Positions 55,968 through 64,000 of a stretch of 64,000 bases of DNA are shown one piece after another (within the stretch, counting starts at the first letter, position 1; the number at the start of each line of letters is the position of its first letter). The stretch lies in NCBI GenBank assembly GCA_949316235.1, contig OX438741.1, forward strand, positions 11,223,124-11,287,123. Reading direction: 5' to 3'. Both the position numbers and the translations under genes were made by a program. The DNA is from Oegoconia quadripuncta. Lineage: Eukaryota > Arthropoda > Insecta > Lepidoptera > Autostichidae. The notes beneath the pieces are model-generated. The model was not told where the DNA came from and made no database searches. It saw only the letters and a program-made list of their open reading frames with translations.

Positions 55968-56019
55968 AAAAACTTTTTTGTTTTTTTTTTTTTTTTTTTT
56001 TTTTATTTTTAATATTAAA

Positions 56020-57132
56020 ATGCCAAACAGGGTGGTAATATGTGCCGGCTGTCTGCAGGCAATTAAGGATCGTCAATATTTGAGGTGCAACAAATGTGAG
56101 GGAGCGTACGACCTTGATTGTGCAAATGTCTCGGTACAACGCTTTTACAACACTATGACGCAGGAACACAAAAAGGCGTGGAAGTGTGTGGGTTGCAGAT
56201 CCAAAGAGCCGAAGTCCGACAACACCAACACACCAGTGCGGGGACAAGAGGCGACGAGCGTTGGTAGCCGTCGTGGAGCGGCCATACCAAGTCCGCCAGA
56301 GGAAAGTGTGTCCACTGAGCTGTCGGATATGCAAACTCTCATCTTGGAGGTGCGGCAGTTCAGGGAGGAGATGCGGGCCACAAGACTCCAAATGGAGACG
56401 CTCAACAAGACTATGACTGGCCTCACCGCAAGGATGGACATTTGTGATAACCGTGTGGAGGAGATTTCCGAACGGTTGGATAAGTTAGAGCGTCTGGTAG
56501 GAGAGAAAATTAAGCCTGACCACGGTAATGGCGATAGGACATTGTTGGGTACCGTTGAGCAACTGAGAACCGAATTAAATGAGCGCGACCAAGATCTGTT
56601 AATGAACGATGTTGAGATATCGTGTGTTCCGGAAGGCAGGGGTGAGGGATTGCTGCACATTGTAAAGGCCTTGGGCAGCAAGCTGGGTATAGACATCGCT
56701 GACCAGGACATAGTATGTGTAACGCGCGTGGGTCGAGTGCCTGAAGTAGATAAAACAACGCCTACCACGTCCAGACCACGCCATATAGTCGTTCGGTTGG
56801 CGAGGAGGACGGTCCGCGATCAGCTCCTGAGGGCTGCACGTGTTAGGCGTGGGGCCACCACCGAGGATGTCGGCATACCTGGTGCACCTCGTCGTTTCTA
56901 TATAAACGAGCGGTTAACGAGAACAAACAGGCAGCTGTTCCATCGAGCGCGAGAGGTTGCAAGTCGGCTGAACTGGCAGTTTGTATGGACGAGGGATGGT
57001 CGCATCTATGCGCGGCGCAGTCATGGCGGGAACTCTCCTCGTCATCGTATCCGCACGGAGGCCGACCTTACCCGTGTTTTTGGACCGGACACAGTTCGTT
57101 CCACTGAAACCCAAAACGAATACCATCAGTAA
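56020..57132 (+). CDS. LINE ORF1 protein: PHD-type zinc finger, coiled coil, FP-like domain
   Basis: 370 codons from the ATG at 56020. Upstream in-frame codons are the T run encoding Phe, so that ATG is the sensible start. Residues 8-59 form a PHD-like finger: C8, C11, C23, C26, C34, C56, C59, with Asp31 where the usual His is expected. Residues ~100-165 are a heptad-rich coiled coil (SDMQTLILEVRQFREEM, then RVEEISERLDKLERLV). Residues ~195-345 resemble the baculovirus FP protein C-terminal domain found in insect LINE ORF1s (GAPRRFYINERLTRTNRQLF, WQFVWTRDGRIYARR). ORF1 proteins bind element RNA and chaperone nucleic acids. The stop (TAA) lies at 57130-57132, leaving 756 bp to ORF2. Confidence 0.88.
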   Translation: MPNRVVICAGCLQAIKDRQYLRCNKCEGAYDLDCANVSVQRFYNTMTQEHKKAWKCVGCRSKEPKSDNTNTPVRGQEATSVGSRRGAAIPSPPEESVSTELSDMQTLILEVRQFREEMRATRLQMETLNKTMTGLTARMDICDNRVEEISERLDKLERLVGEKIKPDHGNGDRTLLGTVEQLRTELNERDQDLLMNDVEISCVPEGRGEGLLHIVKALGSKLGIDIADQDIVCVTRVGRVPEVDKTTPTTSRPRHIVVRLARRTVRDQLLRAARVRRGATTEDVGIPGAPRRFYINERLTRTNRQLFHRAREVASRLNWQFVWTRDGRIYARRSHGGNSPRHRIRTEADLTRVFGPDTVRSTETQNEYHQ

Positions 57133-57904
57133 GACCATATTAAAAAAGCTATTATCTGGTATTTTGTTATTGATTTTATTATTATTGCTATTTTATATTT
57201 TACTTACGTTTTGCGCGTCTGTATATCAAGAGTTCTTGAATATTGTACACCATATTATCTTCTTCATCTCAATTGTTAATTTCCACCTGAAATTGTATAG
57301 GATAATACTGTCACAAAATCATGTACATGTTTGTTTCGAGGAATTATTAATACTCGTCTGTAGACATACTGTTCGTATTATTGTGATAACATTAAACCTC
57401 TTAATTTTGAATAGATGTATGTTTTATGTATGGGTACATCAGAGCGTAGCAGCACATACTGTAGCGTATTGTATAAATCTATGTGTAGCTGTATCACAGG
57501 CAGGGGCGGGGTGGGGGACAGTGCAGGGACAATCATTGCCAAACATGTATTCTCTTCATATGCATTACAACATAATTAGTATAAATATTTTAATTTTACA
57601 TTTGCTATACAATTACTTACCTCAAGAATATATTCATAATAATTTGATTAATCTCCTAATTACTATACATAATTTTTATATTTATAATCTGCCAAGACAA
57701 TTTTTTAATATTAATCCCGCTCCTGAAGTAGTACTGATATTTCTCATAAATATGAAAAATGTTAATGGTCACTTACCTAAGTGGTCCAGTATTATAAACG
57801 AGTTATTCTGTCGGCCCCGCATTTATTGTCGCCATTGTTATGATATCACTTCCTCTGAGACGTATTATACGATAAATAAACAAATCAAATGGCTCCTAAG
57901 ATAA
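56996..57904 (+). CDS. Bridging open frame between LINE ORF1 and ORF2 (putative third ORF)
   Basis: This frame is +1 relative to both ORF1 and ORF2. It runs from the ATG at 56996, inside ORF1, through the entire inter-ORF gap of 252 codons without a stop, and ends with TAA at 57902-57904, 16 bp into ORF2. The product of ~302 residues is hydrophobic: a Lys-rich start ISKTILKKLL leads into a strong membrane-like segment (SGILLLILLLLLFYILLTFC), followed by further Ile/Leu-rich stretches and a Cys/His-containing end (FCRPRIYCRHCYD). I recognise no domain. Translation could use +1 frameshifting from ORF1 or reinitiation; neither is shown. It may be only a T-rich spacer that happens to be open. Confidence 0.4.
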   Translation: MVASMRGAVMAGTLLVIVSARRPTLPVFLDRTQFVPLKPKTNTISKTILKKLLSGILLLILLLLLFYILLTFCASVYQEFLNIVHHIIFFISIVNFHLKLYRIILSQNHVHVCFEELLILVCRHTVRIIVITLNLLILNRCMFYVWVHQSVAAHTVAYCINLCVAVSQAGAGWGTVQGQSLPNMYSLHMHYNIISINILILHLLYNYLPQEYIHNNLINLLITIHNFYIYNLPRQFFNINPAPEVVLIFLINMKNVNGHLPKWSSIINELFCRPRIYCRHCYDITSSETYYTINKQIKWLLR

Positions 57905-60777
57905 AATTTTTGCGATTGGGTCTATACAATGCGGGTTCATTGAACACTGGTCATGACGATTTTTTGGCTGCAATGAGCAAGTTTGATGTCGATTTGATTG
58001 CGATCAACGAATCTTGGATCCCATCCGGACAAGAACGGCGAGCTCCCGCGGCGCCCGGTTATCGACTGCGTTGCACTCCGCGCCCGTTGCACATGCGGCG
58101 CGGGAGGGGGGGCGGACTAGCATTCTATATTAAATGCGGTATTCATGTGCGTTATCTAAAACATCCCGATAACAGCGAGATTGAACAAATGTGGCTCTCC
58201 ACTAAAGCAAACGGCAGTAACATTGTAATAGGTACGGCATACAGGCCAAGTTGGGTGAACGTCGATACTTTTTTGGACGCACTAACGGAATCGATTATTT
58301 CTTTTTCGAATTATGACTATGTGGTTTTGCTAGGGGATTTTAATATAAATATGCTTGACCCTGAAAATTGTATGACGAAGAAGTTGACACAGTTTTTTCA
58401 GTGTATGGAACTCAAACAGGTGGTGACGAAACCCACTCATCTCTCTGTCGGAGGAGAGACATTGATAGACCTTGTGTGCACTAACGCACGTGTGTGTGAC
58501 GTCACCGTCAATAATATAACGGGCTCTATTGGGCATGCAATGATTATTTTAGAATTGTTGATCAAAAAACCAAAACCTGTTTCTAGATTTGTAACGTACA
58601 GGCCTCTTAAGTCTATGGATCGAAATAGGTTTGATGCTGATTTAGAATCATTGAACTGGGAATCAGTCTCTAGTCAGCCTACAGTAGAGGACATGGTCCA
58701 GAATTTTAATTCTTTGACACTGGCACTATTTGATCGGCATGCTCCATTTAAAACAGTAAAAATTAAGCCACGTCTGTGTGTTCCATGGATTACTGATACG
58801 ATTAAATGCATGATAGACATACGTAACGCGGCTCATGATACATACCGCCAATCAAAGTCGGAATCCCATAAAAAATATTGGCAGGACTTAAAAAAATTGG
58901 TTACTAATAGTATACAACATGAGAAACGTGCTTATTTCAATATCCATATTAATTCACAAATTGACAATGGTAAGGAATTCTGGAAAAATTTAAAAGATAA
59001 AATATTGATTGACGCGGGAAAAGATAAAAATGAAAGATTACCCAATAGCTTTGAAAACCCGGATGACATAAATACCCATTTCTTAAACATAGCTGGTAAT
59101 AATGTAGTTCCTGAATCCGAGCTAAACTTCTTCGAAACAGAACGATATTGTCAGACAGTTTTCCGTTTAAATACAATTACGAGGACAGAAGTGGCAAAGT
59201 ACATTATGGCCATTACATCAAACGCCATGGGTACTGACGGTATTAGTCGGGACATGATTTTATTAACATTGCCTCGTACACTTACGGTGATAACAGAGAT
59301 TTTGAATAAATCTATTCTTACTGGAAATGTTCCCCGTCAGTGGAAGGAGGCACAGGTTACACCTCTACCCAAAGTTGATCATCCTACTGAGCTCAAAGAC
59401 CTTAGACCCATTAGTATATTGCCTTTTTTGTCTAAAATATTGGAAAAGGCTGTTCAAACACAGTTGATTGCCTATATCGAAATGAATAATATTTTGCCAC
59501 CATCACAATCAGGGTTTCGTAAGAACAGAGGCACAATTACAGCCTTGTTAGATGTTACTGATAACATATTGGCGGAGCAGGATGTGGGTAGAGGCACGGT
59601 TTTGACGTTGTTGGATTATTCACGTGCTTTTGATAGCATCAATATTAAGTTACTTCTCGCAAAGTTAACTTACTATGGTCTGCATGCTGGGTCGATAAAT
59701 TGGTTTAGTAGCTACCTCAGCGATCGCTCACAGGCGGTAAAGATGATAAAAGAGGACGGCACGGCCGCATTATCTGGGTTCCTTCCTGTCGTTCGTGGAG
59801 TACCTCAGGGCTCAATTTTAGGACCACTACTTTTCATTATATACACAGCTGATCTTCCTAAGGTAGTTAAGCATTGTAGATATCATTGCTACGCCGATGA
59901 TGTGCAATTGTATGTGTCCGAATGCCCCGACGAAATACTACACGCGGTGGCAGGAATGAATCAGGATCTGGACGGAATCGCTGAATGGTCGAACAAGAAC
60001 GCCTTAATGCTTAATCCTAATAAGTCCAAATTCATGGTACTTGGGTCTCTATTGCAAACAACCAACATTATGCGACAAAATCCAATAGTCCGCGTAATGA
60101 ACCAGAATATCGTGCGTGTGGAGGAGGCGAGAAATCTTGGTGTTTTATTTGACAGTCAGCTGCGGTTTGAGAATCACGTTCTAGGACAAGTTAGAAATAG
60201 TTTCTATCGCTTAAAAGTCTTATACAAGATTCGTAACTTACTTAGCGAAAAAGTACGTATTAGATTATGTGAATCCTTAATTTTATCCAGATTTAATTAT
60301 GGCGATATGGTTTATGGACCGCGGCTCCTATCAAGAACCCAGCGTTTGATACAGCGTGTGCAGAATGCATGTTGTCGTTTCTGCTTCTATATCCCACCTC
60401 GTACTCGCGTAACACCTTATATTAACGAAGCATCTATGCTAAACATGGATACACGTAGACGTTTGCATCTCTCCTGCTTATTGTTCGATATTATTAAATT
60501 TAAGAAACCAGAATATTTATTTTCGAAGCTTAAATTCTCAGTAAACGAAGTGCACCGAAGTAGATCGGGTCGGATTCCTCTGGCCGGTCACATACATAGA
60601 ACTGTAGCGTTCACGGGCAGTTTCCGCTACCAGGCGACGAAATGTTGGAACAACATCCCTCCACCGTTACGACTTCTGACATCTAAGTTTTCTTTCAAGA
60701 AGCGAATTAAAGCACATCTGCTAGAAATACAAAAGAAGAATATTCCGAAAGCATTTGCAACATTTCGAATAGCTTAG
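57889..60777 (+). CDS. LINE ORF2 polyprotein: APE endonuclease and reverse transcriptase
   Basis: 962 residues, no stops. Endonuclease (about 1-230): LYNAGS with N14, NESW with E41, TAYRPS with Y118, LLGDFN with D150 and N152, and a terminal SIGHAMI with H216; here Gly215 stands where most APE-type enzymes have Asp (SDH). Reverse transcriptase (about 470-740): LRPISILPFLSKILEK, SGFRKNRGT, LLDYSRAFDSI with catalytic D576, GVPQGSILGPLLF and YADD at 668-671, then a thumb-like block and a C-terminal region with SLILSRFNYGDMVYGP and a CWNNIPPPLR tail. It would nick target DNA and copy element RNA into the genome (target-primed reverse transcription). The start ATG at 57889 is the first in frame before the conserved endonuclease strand. 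Confidence 0.95.
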   Translation: MAPKIKFLRLGLYNAGSLNTGHDDFLAAMSKFDVDLIAINESWIPSGQERRAPAAPGYRLRCTPRPLHMRRGRGGGLAFYIKCGIHVRYLKHPDNSEIEQMWLSTKANGSNIVIGTAYRPSWVNVDTFLDALTESIISFSNYDYVVLLGDFNINMLDPENCMTKKLTQFFQCMELKQVVTKPTHLSVGGETLIDLVCTNARVCDVTVNNITGSIGHAMIILELLIKKPKPVSRFVTYRPLKSMDRNRFDADLESLNWESVSSQPTVEDMVQNFNSLTLALFDRHAPFKTVKIKPRLCVPWITDTIKCMIDIRNAAHDTYRQSKSESHKKYWQDLKKLVTNSIQHEKRAYFNIHINSQIDNGKEFWKNLKDKILIDAGKDKNERLPNSFENPDDINTHFLNIAGNNVVPESELNFFETERYCQTVFRLNTITRTEVAKYIMAITSNAMGTDGISRDMILLTLPRTLTVITEILNKSILTGNVPRQWKEAQVTPLPKVDHPTELKDLRPISILPFLSKILEKAVQTQLIAYIEMNNILPPSQSGFRKNRGTITALLDVTDNILAEQDVGRGTVLTLLDYSRAFDSINIKLLLAKLTYYGLHAGSINWFSSYLSDRSQAVKMIKEDGTAALSGFLPVVRGVPQGSILGPLLFIIYTADLPKVVKHCRYHCYADDVQLYVSECPDEILHAVAGMNQDLDGIAEWSNKNALMLNPNKSKFMVLGSLLQTTNIMRQNPIVRVMNQNIVRVEEARNLGVLFDSQLRFENHVLGQVRNSFYRLKVLYKIRNLLSEKVRIRLCESLILSRFNYGDMVYGPRLLSRTQRLIQRVQNACCRFCFYIPPRTRVTPYINEASMLNMDTRRRLHLSCLLFDIIKFKKPEYLFSKLKFSVNEVHRSRSGRIPLAGHIHRTVAFTGSFRYQATKCWNNIPPPLRLLTSKFSFKKRIKAHLLEIQKKNIPKAFATFRIA

Positions 60778-61250
60778 CGGTGGCTGCTCACAGACAAATT
60801 GACTCGTTCGCGTTGTAGGCATTTAGTTAATTATGTTAAGTCCACTTTTTATTTTAAACGAGTATCATTATGATCCATACAATTACTATACACCACCGTA
60901 CAACATGATCTTTATAGAATACACACTTATGGTTGTTATTGAAAATTTTTGCACTAGTACCCTACCCTCGCTTTCTCTCGCAGGGCACTAGCTGAAAATC
61001 AGTGTCTTACCGCTATAGGTGAGGATCCACACTGAGCGATGGCCCGTTTGTGGTACAGATACACATACAACTCTATTATAAGTTGTAACAGTTGTATTTA
61101 ATTTTAGTTTTTATTTTTATTACTGTGAAATAAGGCTACATTGTGTAAGAATAACACCAAGCAGAATTATTGTTTAGTCGAATATTTTTGTATGTGTTTC
61201 TGTAATATGCAAATAAACGCTTTATCTATCTATCTATCTATCTATCTATC
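60778..61250 (+). other. LINE 3' UTR and (TATC)n tail
   Basis: Non-coding. It contains GTGAAATAAGGCTACATTG, CAAGCAGAATTATTG and AATAAACGCTTTATCTATC before eight TATC units. The last ~110 bp are shared with the antisense fragment at 53576-53695. Confidence 0.85.
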
Positions 61251-61500
61251 GACATTGAAATCTCGAATGCGAGAATCGGTGGTCAGGGGGTGATTCTCAC
61301 CCATTTGAGATTTCAATATCAATAGACATCTATAGGTTTGTCACTTATGCAGACGTTTACAAGTGCGAAAGAGATAGATATTCCAATGTCTATTGACAGT
61401 GAAATGTCGAGTGCGTGGGAATCGGGGTCCAGGGCAATGATTCTCACTCGTTCGAGATTTATATTGTGTTGTATGTCTCTCACTTGCACTCTTTGTGATA
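61251..61500. repeat. Tandem repeat, right part (~1.5 units)
   Basis: GACATTGAAATCTCGAATGC, GGTGATTCTCACCCATTTGA, ATATCAATAGACATCTATAG, AAGTGCGAAAGAGATAGATA and GACAGTGAAATGTCGAGTGC, aligning with the left part at 55190-55580. Confidence 0.7.
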
Positions 61501-61502
61501 AT

Positions 61503-61523
61503 CTAACCTAACCTAACCTAACG
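61503..61523. repeat. Interstitial telomere-like repeat (CCTAA)n
   Basis: CTAACCTAACCTAACCTAAC: nearly four units of the insect telomere repeat, directly at the edge of the tandem array. Confidence 0.8.
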
Positions 61524-61849
61524 ACATTGAATTCTCGAACACTCAATATTTCACTTTCATTGCTATATATATCATAAAGCTATTTTGATGATGTCAAAAA
61601 TTGTACTCAAAGGAACAAATTTGTACCAATATAGTTTAAGAGTACTTCAACATTTTTAGTGAGGATTCTGGAGCCACACGATGCTACAATCCTCATTTCT
61701 TATGTGCAGATACTGTTTTACCTATTACAATTTGTATCCCGAAAAAGTGTGCCTAAATAGTGCCTCCGAAATATACAAGTCCCATAATTAGTACTTCAAA
61801 AACAACGAAGTTATTTAGGTGTTTTTGTCATAAGGCTCCGCGTGTAATT

Positions 61850-61945
61850 CTTAAACTACAGTGGCACAATTTTTTCCTTTGGGCACTAATTGACACTGTT
61901 TAAGTAAAATTTGACATTAACAAATAGCTGAATTTCACTGTGTAT
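61850..61945 (+). repeat. Dispersed repeat shared with 23405-23500
   Basis: Same word order as the other copy: AAACTACAGTGGCACAAT, GGGCACTAATTGACA, TTTGACATTAACAAATAGCT. Confidence 0.55.
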
Positions 61946-62300
61946 GAATATACCCATATGTCCGTGAATACGGACATCATTTATGGGCCGCTCTAGAACC
62001 TTGTCACAGTAATCCAATCGATTTCACATATTATGCCGTATAGTCAAATTAACAAGTAAATGACGGGATTGCTCTACACGCATTATGGCTAGTCAGAGAA
62101 TAACATTTACATTTAGTTGACGGCTTATCTACTGAAAGCTATGTGCTAAATTTATTAAATAAATTGGTCGAACGCCCAAAATTAATTAAAGTCACTTCTA
62201 TATAGAGAAAGAAAATAATAGAATTATCTTGTATAATACAGGTTAAAAGGTAGGTTTTTAAACATTACATCCGTTTCTTGGAAAGTGCTGGAAAGCCAAA

Positions 62301-62600
62301 TTTTTTTTATGCACAAAGGGTTGGTACTTGCCTCAATCACACCTGATGTTAAGTGAAGATGAGGTCGAAGGTGGAAGCGTACTGACCCGGAAACTCCACC
62401 ACATTTGGGGACTGGCTATCTTATCTCTGACAACCGGAACACTACAATTGCTGCTTGGCGGCAGATTTAGATAAGATGGTGCTAGCTTAGGCGTACATTT
62501 AAAATGCCCTACCACCAACCAAACCGACCAGCTGGGGATCGAACCCGCGACATCAGAATCGTAAACCCAATGTTGTTTACATTGATCCACGGAGACGGTT
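62301..62600 (-). mobile_element. SINE family A, nearly full length
   Basis: Antisense, from TTATGCACAAAGGGTTGGTA to GATCCACGGAGACGG, with short deletions around ACAATGCTATTAACATTGC and GTACTAAACATGTACC. Confidence 0.9.
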
Positions 62601-63022
62601 GAAATTTACAAAAAAAAAAAACTATTTGGAAATTCAGTAAAGTAATTTTGCTGAAAACTGAATGTTATTAGGGATTACTTAAACCATAGTAACTAATTTT
62701 CCACATGTAAAAAAGTTTTCCTTTTTGCGATTTTTTTTTGTATTCTTAGAAAATATGCTACGGTTAAAACTTTAATTGTATTGTAATTGTTGGATATTTT
62801 ATTTGTTTTGTATTAAAAACCTTTTTAATTTACGGCAACCACAAATTAGACCAACTTTACCAAAAAATCAATGTATTACTAACCGGAATAATAATTGAAA
62901 ATCTGAATAAATTAGAGCCTCGCAAAGGCAATTTACTATTTTTAAATAGCATAATTTTCATAAAAAACGACTTTGTATGGCTATAAGGGAAATCTTTGCT
63001 AAATATTGCTTGAAAATTCCAG
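62601..63022. other. No recognised gene or repeat
   Basis: AT-rich, low-complexity sequence. Confidence 0.5.
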
Positions 63023-63372
63023 TACAGCGTGAATTTGAATTCGTGTAATTTCCTTTTAACCGGTGACGCTATTCTTGATTACGAACAACTTTCCCTAAGG
63101 AACAATAGTCGAATTCGATCAAAAATTTTCGAATACCCATACAAAGTAAACCATTGTGAAACCGACTTTAGTATGGAAGTCCAACAATTTAGTCAAATTC
63201 GGCCGAAAACATTTGGCCTACCACAGTAAAGGTGTTTTCAGAATGTTACTTTGTATGGGCAATCGTAAATTTTTTAATCGAATTCGTCTATGCTTCCTTG
63301 GGGAAAGTTTTTCGTAATCAGGAGTGGAGTCACCAGTGAACAGGAATTACACGAATTCAAATTCACCTTGTA
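63023..63372. mobile_element. Large palindromic MITE (~350 bp)
   Basis: Terminal arms TACAGCGTGAATTTGAATTC and, in complement, TACAAGGTGAATTTGAATTC. Homology continues inward through GATTACGAACAACTTTCCC, GAATTCGATCAAAAATTTTC and CCCATACAAAGTAA, so almost the whole element folds back on itself with ~150-bp arms. Confidence 0.85.
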
Positions 63373-63404
63373 ATTAAAAAAAGTTTTTCTTTTTTTTTAT
63401 ATAC

Positions 63405-63622
63405 ATATATATTTCAGACACTTACACCAATCATCTAGGCCCAAACTAAGCAAAGCTTGTGCTATGGATACTAGATAACATACATAAATATTTATATAAA
63501 CATCCATGACTCGGGAATAAATGTTCATATTCATCATATAAACAGTTACCCCTTGCGGGATTCGAACCCGCAACCGTTGGTTTCGCTGACAGGGCCACTA
63601 TCCACTACACCAACCGGTTAAT
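63405..63622 (-). mobile_element. SINE family B, full length
   Basis: Tail at left, then CACTTACACCAATCATCTAG, ACTAAGCAAAGCTTGTGC, and at right the tRNA-like head, in complement GGTGTAGTGGATAGTGGCCC with B-box GCGGGTTCGAATCCCGC. Confidence 0.9.
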
Positions 63623-64000
63623 TTTTGTTGCTCAGATTTCCAATTAATAAGCCGGTTAGCCATAATATGATTTTATTGTAAACATTTGCACGTGTTTCTC
63701 GCCTAAAGACACAGGGCATGGTGAAGATTCAATAACTTACAGAAATAGTTTTTTAAGTATTTCTGTAACTAGATCAATCGAGTTAAATACCTCCACCTAC
63801 CCATATTTTCCAATTCCATTCAAATTGCCAATAACTTAAGTGATTCGCTCCAAATAAACTACAAGGTGATACACTTTTTACCCATCAATTGTCCCCACAT
63901 CATACCGTTGAGAATGTGCGTGTTTCGAGTGTCATTGATGCATTTCGGTATGGGAGGGTGAGGAGGCATGGGGAGGCAGCCGGACACCGCGCGGCGAAGT
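63623..64000. other. No recognised gene; GC-rich at the right edge
   Basis: The last ~60 bp (GGGAGGCAGCCGGACACCGC region) become GC-rich, which could be the start of another island or exon beyond the window. Confidence 0.4.

Larger units (their letters stand above)
55581..61250 (+). mobile_element. Full-length, apparently intact non-LTR retrotransposon (CR1/Jockey superfamily)
   Basis: The element holds two long open ORFs in the same register (56020-57132 and 57889-60777), a 3' UTR of ~440 bp and a (TATC)n tail (61222-61250). The 5' boundary is inferred: repeat sequence GATGTCTATC stops at 55580 and resumes as GACATTGAAAT at 61251, which rejoins the consensus unit TGTCTATCGACAGTGAAAT seen elsewhere. 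A partial unit-like match near 55648 leaves the true 5' end uncertain by up to ~200 bp. No internal stop or frameshift is seen. The ORF architecture (PHD-type ORF1, APE+RT ORF2, short microsatellite tail) fits the CR1-like or Jockey-like groups; clade not decided. Confidence 0.85.

Noticed and set aside
56145..56768. 207-codon minus-strand open frame
   Set aside because: Antisense shadow of LINE ORF1, which has clear domains on the + strand.
1..64000. CRISPR arrays, operons or other bacterial features
   Set aside because: Introns, SINEs and LINEs show eukaryotic nuclear DNA; repeats are interspersed or simple, not spacer arrays.

Overview
This is a eukaryotic window, almost certainly from a moth or butterfly (Lepidoptera). 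It is AT-rich, carries spliced coding exons, and is packed with dispersed repeats: several tRNA-derived SINE families, RTE-like and CR1/Jockey-like LINE remnants, and foldback MITEs. It also holds a short run of the insect telomere repeat (CCTAA/TTAGG). Nothing bacterial is present.

Gene content is sparse. Two exons on the + strand (649-783 and 6354-7217), both bounded by good splice signals and both phase 0, encode a conserved part of a Nucleolar protein 4 (NOL4/NOL4L) homologue. Its upstream exons lie left of the window. No later NOL4 exon was recognised, so 7218 to the right edge is either a very long intron or intron plus intergenic DNA. I found no other host protein-coding gene, tRNA, rRNA or recognisable ncRNA gene.

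The largest coding feature is an apparently intact two-ORF non-LTR retrotransposon (about 55.6-61.25 kb, + strand). ORF1 has a PHD-type zinc finger, a coiled coil and a baculovirus-FP-like C-terminal region. ORF2 has an APE-type endonuclease and a reverse transcriptase. The 3' end is a (TATC)n tail. A third open frame of about 300 codons, hydrophobic in parts, bridges ORF1 and ORF2 and overlaps both; it is one of the two most interesting observations. The element interrupts a short tandem repeat whose units lie on both sides. A 5'-truncated antisense copy of its 3' end sits 2 kb upstream, inside a foldback element, with an 8-bp target duplication.

The other notable signal is a 16-bp degenerate motif, TATGNNNYCCTGGTAM. 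It occurs about 18 times between 7.7 and 51.4 kb, mostly in one orientation, usually inside GC-rich, apparently single-copy islands of 100-300 bp spread over the AT-rich intron/intergenic DNA. These islands look like regulatory or architectural elements, but this is inference. Separately, sequences resembling the CTCF core cluster around the first NOL4 exon and are carried by one SINE family.

Layout: 0-7.2 kb NOL4 exons with a repeat-filled 5.6-kb intron; 7.2-53 kb islands, SINEs, LINE fragments and MITEs, many nested; 53.5-61.5 kb LINE and satellite cluster; 61.5-64 kb SINEs and a large palindrome.
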